Origin: an uncultured Acidobacteriota bacterium
GTDB taxonomy: Bacteria > Acidobacteriota > Terriglobia > Bryobacterales > Bryobacteraceae
NCBI GenBank assembly: GCA_937952345.1
Contig: CALFYN010001105.1
Span: forward strand, 1 to 9,743
Reading direction: 5' to 3'
Length of the DNA stretch: 9,743 nt
Made by a program: the position numbers and the translations under genes. This document shows, one piece after another, positions 1-5,450 of this stretch. Position 1 is the first letter of the stretch. Each line of letters opens with the position of its first letter. The notes under the pieces are model-generated. The model worked only from the letters and a program-made list of their open reading frames with translations, was not told the DNA's origin and did no database searches.

Positions 1-194
1 GGGTAGGAGAAGCGCACACGCCATTCGCCGACGCGGAGGCGGTACTCGGGCGGATCGATGCCTTGGAGCTTCTTGATATTGCCTGCGTTGCTCTGGATCA
101 AGCGTTGGATGGCGGCGGCGATGCGCAAGCGAGCGGCGCGGTCCAGTCCCACCAGATCGGCCTTGGCCTGATCGGTGAGGACGAGCTTCTTCAA
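1..194 (-). CDS. RelE/ParE-family toxin, partial (C-terminus beyond window edge)
   Basis: This reading frame runs off the left edge of the window. The 64 visible residues begin (M/L)KKLVLTDQAKADL and end with YRLRVGEWRVRFSYP. That pattern, an amphipathic helix pair followed by the strand motif Y-R-x-R-x-G-x-x-R-V, is typical of RelE/ParE ribonuclease or gyrase toxins. The residues that would separate a ribosome-dependent RNase from a gyrase poison lie at the missing C-terminus, so the target cannot be stated. I chose the TTG at 194-192 as start: it overlaps the TGA of the upstream antitoxin gene (TTGA), and an AAGGA ribosome-binding sequence lies 6 bases upstream (201-205). Such coupling is usual in toxin-antitoxin operons, with the antitoxin made first. 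Family assignment is firm; toxicity and target are inferred. Confidence 0.85.
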   Translation of the reverse strand, partial: MKKLVLTDQAKADLVGLDRAARLRIAAAIQRLIQSNAGNIKKLQGIDPPEYRLRVGEWRVRFSY

Positions 195-466
195 GAAGGG
201 TCCTTGTAGTTGGTCACTTCCTCCATGGTAAGGCCGAGTTCGGTGACGACCTGCTCAAAGGGAGTGCCCGGATTGTGATTGAACCATTCGCGGGAGGCTT
301 GGATGTCGCGGAGTTCTTCCTCGCTGACAGGCTCGTCGTCGACCTCCGCGAAAGGATCGAGCATGACTTCCAATAGCCCAACGACGGCGGAGAGCTTTTC
401 CGGAGCCAGACGCTCGATCATGCCGTGGGCGTACCGCTTTTGCTGTTGGGTCAGTTCGGTGTTCAT
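191..466 (-). CDS. Small acidic antitoxin-like protein paired with RelE/ParE toxin
   Basis: A 91-residue protein with a helical N-terminal half (residues 5-38, ...RLAPEKLSAVVGLLEVML) and a strongly acidic middle (FAEVDDEPVSEEELRDIQ, residues 39-56). Its C-terminal part contains REWFNHNPGTPFEQVVTELGL. Similar small proteins are commonly found directly upstream of RelE-like toxins in Acidobacteria and related phyla, so antitoxin is the natural call. No DNA-binding motif of the RelB, AbrB or Phd type is obvious to me, so autoregulation cannot be claimed. The start is well supported: an AGGAAGGA ribosome-binding site ends 4 bases before the ATG. The stop overlaps the start of the toxin gene. A decayed HTH frame lies 20 bp upstream on the same strand. 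Confidence 0.75.
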   Translation of the reverse strand: MNTELTQQQKRYAHGMIERLAPEKLSAVVGLLEVMLDPFAEVDDEPVSEEELRDIQASREWFNHNPGTPFEQVVTELGLTMEEVTNYKDPS

Positions 467-470
467 AGTG

Positions 471-478
471 TCCTTCCT
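471..478 (-). promoter_or_regulatory. Shine-Dalgarno sequence of the antitoxin gene
   Basis: Minus-strand AGGAAGGA, 4-5 bases before the ATG at 466. It fixes the antitoxin start and is among the clearest ribosome-binding sites in the window. Confidence 0.6.
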
Positions 479-486
479 AGCGCCGT

Positions 487-732
487 TTACAGTTCGGCCA
501 TCACGCGGCTGACCTTGGATCGCTTGAACAGGCTGTCGAGCACAACCGCCATTGGAATCCTGGCGTCCGGCGTGTTCGTCGAGACACCGACGCTCTCATT
601 ATAGGAAATGGAGCGCTGCGTTGCCTGGGCGGCTTCGGCAAGTTGCACCTGGGTCAGACCACGAGCTTCTTGCTGGCGCCCACTGACAGCTTTTGGCGCT
701 TGGATTGCTCTTTGTTTGCCGTATGTCCGGCA
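487..732 (-). pseudogene. XRE-type helix-turn-helix gene fragment without a start codon
   Basis: The minus-strand frame between a TAG (735-733) and a TAA (489-487) encodes 81 residues. They include RQQEARGLTQVQLAEAAQ followed by TQRSISYNES, the helix 1-3 pattern of XRE/Cro-like DNA-binding domains (R-x-x-R-G-L-T-Q-x-x-L-A-x-x-x, then S-x-S-x-x-E). The C-terminal part is RIPMAVVLDSLFKRSKVSRVMAEL. No ATG, GTG or TTG lies upstream of the first helix, and the 5' end overlaps the start of the divergent SDR gene. The simplest reading is a regulator that lost its N-terminus. Other possibilities are a non-standard start or a sequencing error restoring an upstream frame. It ends 20 bp before the antitoxin gene, so it may once have been a third, regulatory member of that toxin-antitoxin locus. 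Confidence 0.6.
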
Positions 733-1505
733 CTAACGGTGATTCTTTGTTCTCCCTGGATGGGCTGACGGCGGTTGTGGTGGGTGGAGGTGGCGTTCTG
801 GCGGGGACGATGTCGATGGGCTTGGCGAAAGCTGGGGCGAACATCGCTGTTCTCGATAACAGCATCGAGAACGCGCAGATACGGGCGAATGCGATCGCGG
901 AGATGGGACGGCAGTCGGCGGCGATCCGCTGCGATGCGACGAGCAAGGCACAGTTGGAGGCGGCTCGCGACCAGGTGCTGGCCGAGTTCGGACAGGTGGA
1001 TATTCTGATCAATGCGGCGGGGATCAACTCGGCGACACCGTTTTTCGATATCACCGAGGCGGAGTGGCAGAAGATTCTGGATGTCGATCTGAAAAGCGTT
1101 TTCTTCGCCTGCCAGGTGTTTGGCAAATTGATGGTGGAACAGCGCCGGGGTTCGATTATCAACATATCGTCGGCGTCCTCCGGCCCGCCGCTGTCCAAGG
1201 TGATGACCTATGCGGTGGCGAAGGCGGGGGTCAACCAGATCACGATGTTTCTGGCGCAGGATTTCGCCGCCTATGGCGTGCGGGTGAACGCGATTCTGCC
1301 GGGGTTCTTTCCGGCCGAACAGAACCGGCGGATTCTCACGGAAGAACGCGTGGCAAGCATCATGCGCCACACGCCGATGCACCGGTTTGGGGAAGCGGAG
1401 GAGCTGGTGGGGGCGGCAGTGTATCTGGCGTCACCGAAGGCTTCGGGGTTTGTGACAGGGTCGATTCTACGGGTGGACGGCGGATTCCTGGCGATGACGA
1501 TTTAA
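723..1505 (+). CDS. SDR-family NAD(P)-dependent oxidoreductase, D-mannonate oxidoreductase-like
   Basis: A 260-residue classical short-chain dehydrogenase, the usual length for the family. The Rossmann glycine loop is atypical: VVVGGGGVLAGTM (residues 18-30) in place of TGxxxGIG. An Asp closes strand 2 (LDNS, D45), which favours NAD(H) over NADP(H). NAAG (97-100) follows, then the catalytic Ser S150 in NISSASS and Y163/K167 in YAVAK. At the usual position of the fourth tetrad residue, Asn, this protein has Asp (DVDLKSVF, D122). The GGGG loop, the PGFFPAEQNR segment and the VDGGFLAMTI end resemble SDR enzymes annotated as D-mannonate oxidoreductase (fructuronate reductase) in hexuronate catabolism, but no other uronate gene is present here, so the substrate is inferred. 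The ATG at 723 is preferred. The frame is open back to a TTG at 693, but those ten extra residues do not look like the family. No ribosome-binding site is visible before either. Confidence 0.85.
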   Translation: MSGTNGDSLFSLDGLTAVVVGGGGVLAGTMSMGLAKAGANIAVLDNSIENAQIRANAIAEMGRQSAAIRCDATSKAQLEAARDQVLAEFGQVDILINAAGINSATPFFDITEAEWQKILDVDLKSVFFACQVFGKLMVEQRRGSIINISSASSGPPLSKVMTYAVAKAGVNQITMFLAQDFAAYGVRVNAILPGFFPAEQNRRILTEERVASIMRHTPMHRFGEAEELVGAAVYLASPKASGFVTGSILRVDGGFLAMTI

Positions 1506-1507
1506 GC

Positions 1508-1753
1508 TTAGATGCCGCACTCGGTGAAGCAGGCCAGAATGGAGTCATCGGAGGCGACGGCTTCAGGGGTTGCCACAACCTCCACGACTTCCGCCCAGGC
1601 GAAGAAGTGCGAGTTGTTGGCGTCGTCGGCCACCAAGCCGAGTTGGGAAACTTCGCGGAGCACGAGCGGGGAATCGGCGGCAGTGACGTGGTCGCGGCAG
1701 ACGATACGAACGGGCTTACCGATGAGGCTGTTGAGGAAAGTGCTGTCGCTCAT
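1508..1753 (-). CDS. Small conserved-looking protein of unknown function
   Basis: I do not recognise this gene. The proposed product has 81 residues, starting MSDSTFLNSLIGKPVRIVC. It alternates short hydrophobic strands (GKPVRIVC, SPLVLREVSQLGLVAD, SHFFAWAEVVEVV) with polar turns, which would suit a small SH3- or Sm-like beta-barrel, although that is only a fold guess. The tail is short, acidic and cysteine-containing (SDDSILACFTECGI). The frame is open upstream to 1942, but the extension is low-complexity Pro/Arg/Ser sequence overlapping the next gene, so I placed the start at the ATG 1753-1751. The ribosome-binding site is weak. Its TAA lies two bases from the TAA of the convergent SDR gene, leaving no room for a terminator between them. 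Confidence 0.55.
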   Translation of the reverse strand: MSDSTFLNSLIGKPVRIVCRDHVTAADSPLVLREVSQLGLVADDANNSHFFAWAEVVEVVATPEAVASDDSILACFTECGI

Positions 1754-1886
1754 GCCAGGTGTGTGAGCACGCAAACTGCCAAATGGAAAGGGTTGGTTGA
1801 TGGCGGCAGTGGGGCGGTTCGGGCGCGGCGAAATGCGGGTTTTCACGCAATGCTCGCGATTTGACACATGGGAGGGCGGCGAGCGC
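1754..1886. other. Intergenic gap with no recognisable element
   Basis: This 133-bp stretch separates two minus-strand genes, the upstream secreted protein and the small 81-residue protein. I found no stem-loop followed by a T run. GAGCGCTC at 1881-1888 is a perfect 8-bp palindrome overlapping the stop of the upstream gene but has no loop or T tract. Any promoter of the small gene must lie here, but no good box pair was found on the minus strand. Confidence 0.4.
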
Positions 1887-2477
1887 TCAGTCCATGGGGA
1901 TTTCGAAGAACAACAATTCTTTGCCGGTGGGGGCCTCGACAATGCCTCGGACGTAGATCTGCGATCCGGGGCGGTGGCCGATTTGGAAGTACACGAAGCC
2001 GTGGGCTGATTCGCCGGCGGGGATCATCTTGGCGTGAAAGGCGTAGCCGTCGATTTCGTCGATGGCCAGTTTGCTTTTCTTTTTGCGTTGGGGCAGGGGG
2101 TTGGGAATGCGTCCGGGGCCGAGGTTGGGCCGCTGGGGGGAATCGAGGAAGCGGACCTCATCGGAGGGAGTGGAGGCCACTTCGCGCCGGGTGGGGGTCA
2201 TGTAGGACACTTCCATGGCGGTGAGATTGAGGGTCTTGCCGGATTCGTTTTTCATGACGAGCATGACGGGCAGGACTCCGAACTCGAGGAGGTTTACTTT
2301 GCCGAAGGCAGGTTTCATCTGCTCGTGGGTGGTGTAGGGAATCACAGCAATGGTGAGCCCGCTATTGGTCTGTTTGGAGGGGTAGGTGGAGGCGTCGGCG
2401 ATCTTCAATCCGCCCTTGTCGACGGCCTGAGCCGTTATACTCATTAGGAGCAATACGAACCATCCGCGCGTGTTCAT
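1887..2477 (-). CDS. Exported protein of unknown function
   Basis: A 196-residue protein with a plausible Sec signal peptide: MNTRG, a hydrophobic core WFVLLLMSI, then TAQA before VDKGG, with cleavage probably after residue 18. The mature part is predicted to be mostly beta: LTIAVIPYTT, VLPVMLVMKNESGKTLNLTAMEVSYMTP, IPAGESAHGFVYFQIG and GKELLFFEIP. The segment around 70-95 is like the strands of an immunoglobulin-type sandwich (V-x-N-x-S-G-x-x-L). A basic loop RKKKSK (131-136) sits between the sheets. I do not recognise a family and assign no function. The ATG lies inside the first codons of the divergent lipopolysaccharide gene. A strong AAGGAGG motif (2493-2499, minus strand) is 15 bases upstream of the ATG, further than usual for a ribosome-binding site, and an in-frame TAA directly precedes the ATG, so no longer start is possible. 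Confidence 0.7.
   Translation of the reverse strand: MNTRGWFVLLLMSITAQAVDKGGLKIADASTYPSKQTNSGLTIAVIPYTTHEQMKPAFGKVNLLEFGVLPVMLVMKNESGKTLNLTAMEVSYMTPTRREVASTPSDEVRFLDSPQRPNLGPGRIPNPLPQRKKKSKLAIDEIDGYAFHAKMIPAGESAHGFVYFQIGHRPGSQIYVRGIVEAPTGKELLFFEIPMD
2436..2441 (+). promoter_or_regulatory. Possible -10 box for the WaaA-LpxK gene
   Basis: TATACT on the plus strand, 28 bases before the GTG start at 2470, is followed by AGGAG at 2446-2450. The only -35-like match, TTGTCG (2416-2421), is spaced 14 bases away, which is too short. The element would lie inside the signal peptide coding region of the divergent gene. Weak support. Confidence 0.2.
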
Positions 2478-4836
2478 TTACTTTATCTATCGCCTCCTTG
2501 GGGCACTCACTCTTCCTCTGATCCTACTGTACCTGTTGCGCCGCGGGTTGCGGGACCGGCGTTACTTTACGGGCATCCGGGAGAGGTTTGGAGCCAAGCC
2601 CTCCACCTGGGATGCGACGGTTCCCGGCGGCATCTGGTTGCATGCGGTCTCGGTGGGGGAAGTGGTTTCGGCGATTGAGGTGCTGCGGAAGTTGCGCGGG
2701 CAGTTTCCCGATCAACCTTTGTATGTGTCCGTCACAACGGTGGCGGGACGACAGATCGCGCAAGATAAACTGGGCGGACTGGCGGACTTCATCTTCTATG
2801 CTCCGCTGGATCTGTGCTGGGTGGTGCGCAGGGTGCTGCGGCGGCTGCGGCCTCGTGTGGTTATTGTCATGGAGACCGAAATCTGGCCGAATTTGTATCG
2901 GGAGGCCAAACGGTTCGGCTGCGGGCTGCTGGTGGTGAATGGGCGCATCTCGGACCGGGCGTATCCGAAGTATCTGCGGTTCCGGGGGATTTTCGCATAT
3001 ACCTTGCAGTGGCCGGACCGGCTGCTGTTGCAGAACGAAATCGCGCGGCAGCGCTATGAGGCGTTGGGGGCACTGGCGGAGCGGCTGGCGGTGATTGGGA
3101 ATCTGAAGTACGATTTCCGGGCGGATGAGTTGCAGCCGCCAGGGGAAATTGTGGAATTGGTGGAGCGTTGCCGGCCGCGGGAGATCGTCATCGCGGCGAG
3201 CACGATGCCTCCGGCGGTGGATGGGGATCCGGATGAAGAGGATGCGGTGATCGCGGCGATCGGCGCTGCCGGCCGGCCGGGAGTACTTTGGATGCTGGCG
3301 CCGCGGCGTCCGGAGCGCTTCGCACTGGCGGCGGAGAAACTGGAACGGGCGGGGATCGCTTATGTGCGGCGCTCGCAGGTGACCGGCGAAAGCACGATTC
3401 CTCTGCCGGGGGTGCTGCTGGTGGACAGCATGGGAGAACTGGCATCTCTGTTTTCGCTGGCGGACGTTGTGTTCATGGGGGGAACTTTGGCTCGGCGGGG
3501 CGGCCACAACATTCTGGAGCCGGCGTTCTTCGCCAAGCCGGTGATCATCGGCCCGCATATGGAGAATTTTCCGGATATCGGCGCGGAGTTCCGGGCGGCG
3601 CATGCGGTGCTGCCCATTGCGGGGGAGGGAGAATTGGCGGGGGCGGTGATGCGCCTGCTTGAGAGCGCGGAAGAGCGGACCAGCATTGGGGAGCGGGCAG
3701 CGGTGATCGCACGAGCCAAGCGAGGGGCGACGGCGCGGGCGGTGGCGGAGATTGAGGCGTGTTATTCGGACGCGGTACCTGTCTTTCCGCAGCCGGTGCT
3801 GTTGCGGGCACTGCTTTACCCGTTGGCATTTGCCTGGGAACAGGGAGCCGCGCTCGACCGCAGACGCAAGCTGGCGGGACAGGGCAGGCTCTCGGCGCCG
3901 GTGGTCAGTGTAGGTGGGATCACGATGGGCGGGACGGGAAAGACTCCGGTGGTTGCGTGGCTGGCGGAACGGTTGCGCGAGCGGGGGCATAGGCCGGCGA
4001 TTTTGATGCGGGGGTATCGACGCCGGAGCCCGGAGGCGCATACGATTCTGAAGGCGGGGGAACCGTGCCGGGTGACTCGCAGCGGGGACGAAGCGCAGTT
4101 GCATGTGCGGCGGGGCGACGCAGCGCTGGGGATTGGCGCGGACCGGCTGAAGACCGGACGTTTGTTGGAGCAACAAATGCGGCCGAGCGTGTTTTTGCTG
4201 GATGATGGCTATCAGCATTATCGTCTCCACCGCGACGTCGATCTGGTGGTGATTGACGGTTTGCGGCCTTTGTCGAACGGGAGTGTGTTTCCGATGGGGA
4301 GGCTGCGGGAGCCGCTGGAGGAGTTACGGCGGGCGACGGCCTTTGTTGTGGCGCATGCGGACTTCCCGGCACCGTGGCTTGGGTTGGAGAGGAGACTGGC
4401 AGAGTTCAATGCGGCTGCGCCGGTTTTTTATGCGCGGATGGAGGGGGTGGAGTGGGTGCGTCATGGGACGGGGGAAGGCAAGCCGCCCGATGCGTTTCGT
4501 GAGGAGGCGGTGGCCGCATTTTGCGGGCTTGGGAATCCGGCTTCGTTTTGGAGCACGCTGGAGGGGATGGCGATTCACCCGAAGTTCCGGTGGGCTTTCG
4601 GCGACCATTCCTACTACCGGCATGCGCAGTTGAAGAGGCTGGCGCATCACGCGCGCGCTTGCGGCGCGACGGCGCTGCTGGCGACGGAAAAGGATGTGGT
4701 GAATCTGCCCGATGACTTCGCACTGGCGTTGGGGGAGTTGCCTGTTTACTGGTTGCGGACGCGGTTGGCGGTGGATCGGGAAGATGAGTTTCTGGGGTGG
4801 CTGGAGGGCAAACTGGGCGATGGAGTAGTGCTATAA
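2470..4836 (+). CDS. waaA-lpxK: Fused Kdo transferase (WaaA/KdtA) - tetraacyldisaccharide 4'-kinase (LpxK)
   Basis: A single 788-residue frame carries two enzymes of lipid A-Kdo assembly. Residues 1 to about 430 match WaaA (KdtA), which transfers Kdo from CMP-Kdo to lipid A precursor on the cytoplasmic face of the inner membrane. It has an N-terminal membrane anchor (IYFIYRLLGALTLPLILLYLL), HAVSVGEV with the expected catalytic Glu E64, METEIWPN (134-141) and the GGTLARRGGHNILEP signature (337-351). Residues about 440-788 match LpxK, which phosphorylates the 4'-position of the disaccharide. It has the Walker A VGGITMGGTGKTP (481-493), MRGYRRR (513-519), RSGDEAQL (537-544), DDGYQH (578-583) and LLATEKDVVNLP (736-747). 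E. coli WaaA (about 425) plus LpxK (about 328) give nearly this length, so both halves look complete with almost no linker. LpxK acts before WaaA in the standard pathway. The GTG start gives the normal WaaA N-terminus. AGGAG lies 19 bases upstream, which is far for a ribosome-binding site. Confidence 0.93.
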   Translation: MFIYFIYRLLGALTLPLILLYLLRRGLRDRRYFTGIRERFGAKPSTWDATVPGGIWLHAVSVGEVVSAIEVLRKLRGQFPDQPLYVSVTTVAGRQIAQDKLGGLADFIFYAPLDLCWVVRRVLRRLRPRVVIVMETEIWPNLYREAKRFGCGLLVVNGRISDRAYPKYLRFRGIFAYTLQWPDRLLLQNEIARQRYEALGALAERLAVIGNLKYDFRADELQPPGEIVELVERCRPREIVIAASTMPPAVDGDPDEEDAVIAAIGAAGRPGVLWMLAPRRPERFALAAEKLERAGIAYVRRSQVTGESTIPLPGVLLVDSMGELASLFSLADVVFMGGTLARRGGHNILEPAFFAKPVIIGPHMENFPDIGAEFRAAHAVLPIAGEGELAGAVMRLLESAEERTSIGERAAVIARAKRGATARAVAEIEACYSDAVPVFPQPVLLRALLYPLAFAWEQGAALDRRRKLAGQGRLSAPVVSVGGITMGGTGKTPVVAWLAERLRERGHRPAILMRGYRRRSPEAHTILKAGEPCRVTRSGDEAQLHVRRGDAALGIGADRLKTGRLLEQQMRPSVFLLDDGYQHYRLHRDVDLVVIDGLRPLSNGSVFPMGRLREPLEELRRATAFVVAHADFPAPWLGLERRLAEFNAAAPVFYARMEGVEWVRHGTGEGKPPDAFREEAVAAFCGLGNPASFWSTLEGMAIHPKFRWAFGDHSYYRHAQLKRLAHHARACGATALLATEKDVVNLPDDFALALGELPVYWLRTRLAVDREDEFLGWLEGKLGDGVVL

Positions 4837-4837
4837 T
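4829..4837 (+). promoter_or_regulatory. Extended -10 promoter candidate across the waaA-lpxK stop codon
   Basis: TGCTATAAT is a perfect TATAAT (4832-4837) with TG one base upstream, the extended -10 form. It overlaps the TAA of the fusion gene. No TTGACA-like -35 stands at the right spacing, but extended -10 promoters can do without one. Transcription would begin near 4844, only about five bases before the TTG proposed as start of the next gene, implying a leaderless or nearly leaderless mRNA. A chance match is possible. Confidence 0.35.
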
Positions 4838-4848
4838 CAGTCCTCAGA

Positions 4849-5430
4849 TTGTTACCTTCAACTGATTGTGGCTCCCAGGGCGCCGAGGGGATCAATTGCT
4901 ACGCGTTGGTCGCGTATATACCGGACCCACTTGGCGTGTTCCTTGATGACTTACGGCGTGAACTTGTGCCGGGGTGCAATCCCCACGCACATGTGACGCT
5001 TCTCCCTCCGCGGCCCATCCAGGGGCCACCAGGGGAAGCCGTAAGGCACATTCAGGAGAATATCGCCGGACTGCCGGCGTTCGATCTACACGCGACGGAA
5101 ATCGGTGTGTTCCCAGTGACCAACGTGATTTATATCGAGTTGGGCATGGGACGGGGCCGCCTCATGGATTTGCATGAGACGCTGAACAGCGGCGCGGTGG
5201 ATTACAAAGAACCGTTCGCGTACCATCCGCACATCACCCTGGCGCAGGAAGTCGGGGCCGGGGCGGTGGAGGAAATCGTGGCGAAGGCGCGGCGCCGCTG
5301 GGCCGAGTACCGCCATTCGCGTATCTTTCCGGTGCAGGAACTGACGTTCGTGCAGAACACGGTGCAGAATTGCTGGCTGGATCTGGCGACGGTGCAATTA
5401 GACCGGGAGACGATTGCGGTGCGCCGGTAG
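4849..5430 (+). CDS. 2H phosphoesterase superfamily protein (2'-5' RNA ligase-like)
   Basis: A 193-residue protein with the two H-x-T motifs that define the 2H fold: HVTLLPPRP (H48, T50) and HITLAQE (H128, T130), about 80 residues apart as expected. In the family the two histidines form the active site for 2',3'-cyclic phosphate, RNA-ligase-like or cyclic nucleotide chemistry. The exact substrate cannot be read from sequence. The closest resemblance is to uncharacterised bacterial 2'-5' RNA ligase-type proteins. The start is uncertain. Family similarity begins at about INCYALVAYIPDPL (residues 15-28), yet the frame contains no ATG or GTG before it; the only plausible codon is TTG at 4849, without a ribosome-binding site. 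This frame is the same as that of the upstream fusion gene and is separated from it by one TAA and four codons. Confidence 0.85.
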   Translation: MLPSTDCGSQGAEGINCYALVAYIPDPLGVFLDDLRRELVPGCNPHAHVTLLPPRPIQGPPGEAVRHIQENIAGLPAFDLHATEIGVFPVTNVIYIELGMGRGRLMDLHETLNSGAVDYKEPFAYHPHITLAQEVGAGAVEEIVAKARRRWAEYRHSRIFPVQELTFVQNTVQNCWLDLATVQLDRETIAVRR

Positions 5431-5450
5431 GGCGGACCTTATCTTCTCAT

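Noticed and set aside
181..671. ACGAGCTTCTT occurs at 181-191 and again at 661-671, near the toxin start and inside the HTH remnant
   Set aside because: An 11-base repeat is expected several times by chance in a window of this size, and the flanks do not match, so it is not taken as recombination or attachment sites.
599..1382. Minus-strand open frames of 199 and 242 codons opposite the SDR gene
   Set aside because: They are antisense shadows of the SDR coding sequence, with low-complexity Arg/Pro/Ser composition.
1861..1866. Perfect TTGACA on the plus strand
   Set aside because: No -10 box stands 16-18 bases downstream and no plus-strand gene follows until 2470. Probably chance.
1754..1942. 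Upstream extension of the 81-residue gene to 144 codons
   Set aside because: The extra N-terminal part is Pro/Ser/Arg-rich and overlaps the end of the upstream gene. The internal Met gives a more natural protein.
2524..4230. 568-codon open frame on the minus strand opposite waaA-lpxK
   Set aside because: The translation is rich in Arg, Pro, His and Gln without domain patterns. It is the mirror of a well-supported gene in high-GC DNA.
5431..5450. Possible bidirectional terminator between the convergent 2H and SBBP genes
   Set aside because: The 20-bp gap contains no inverted repeat or T run.
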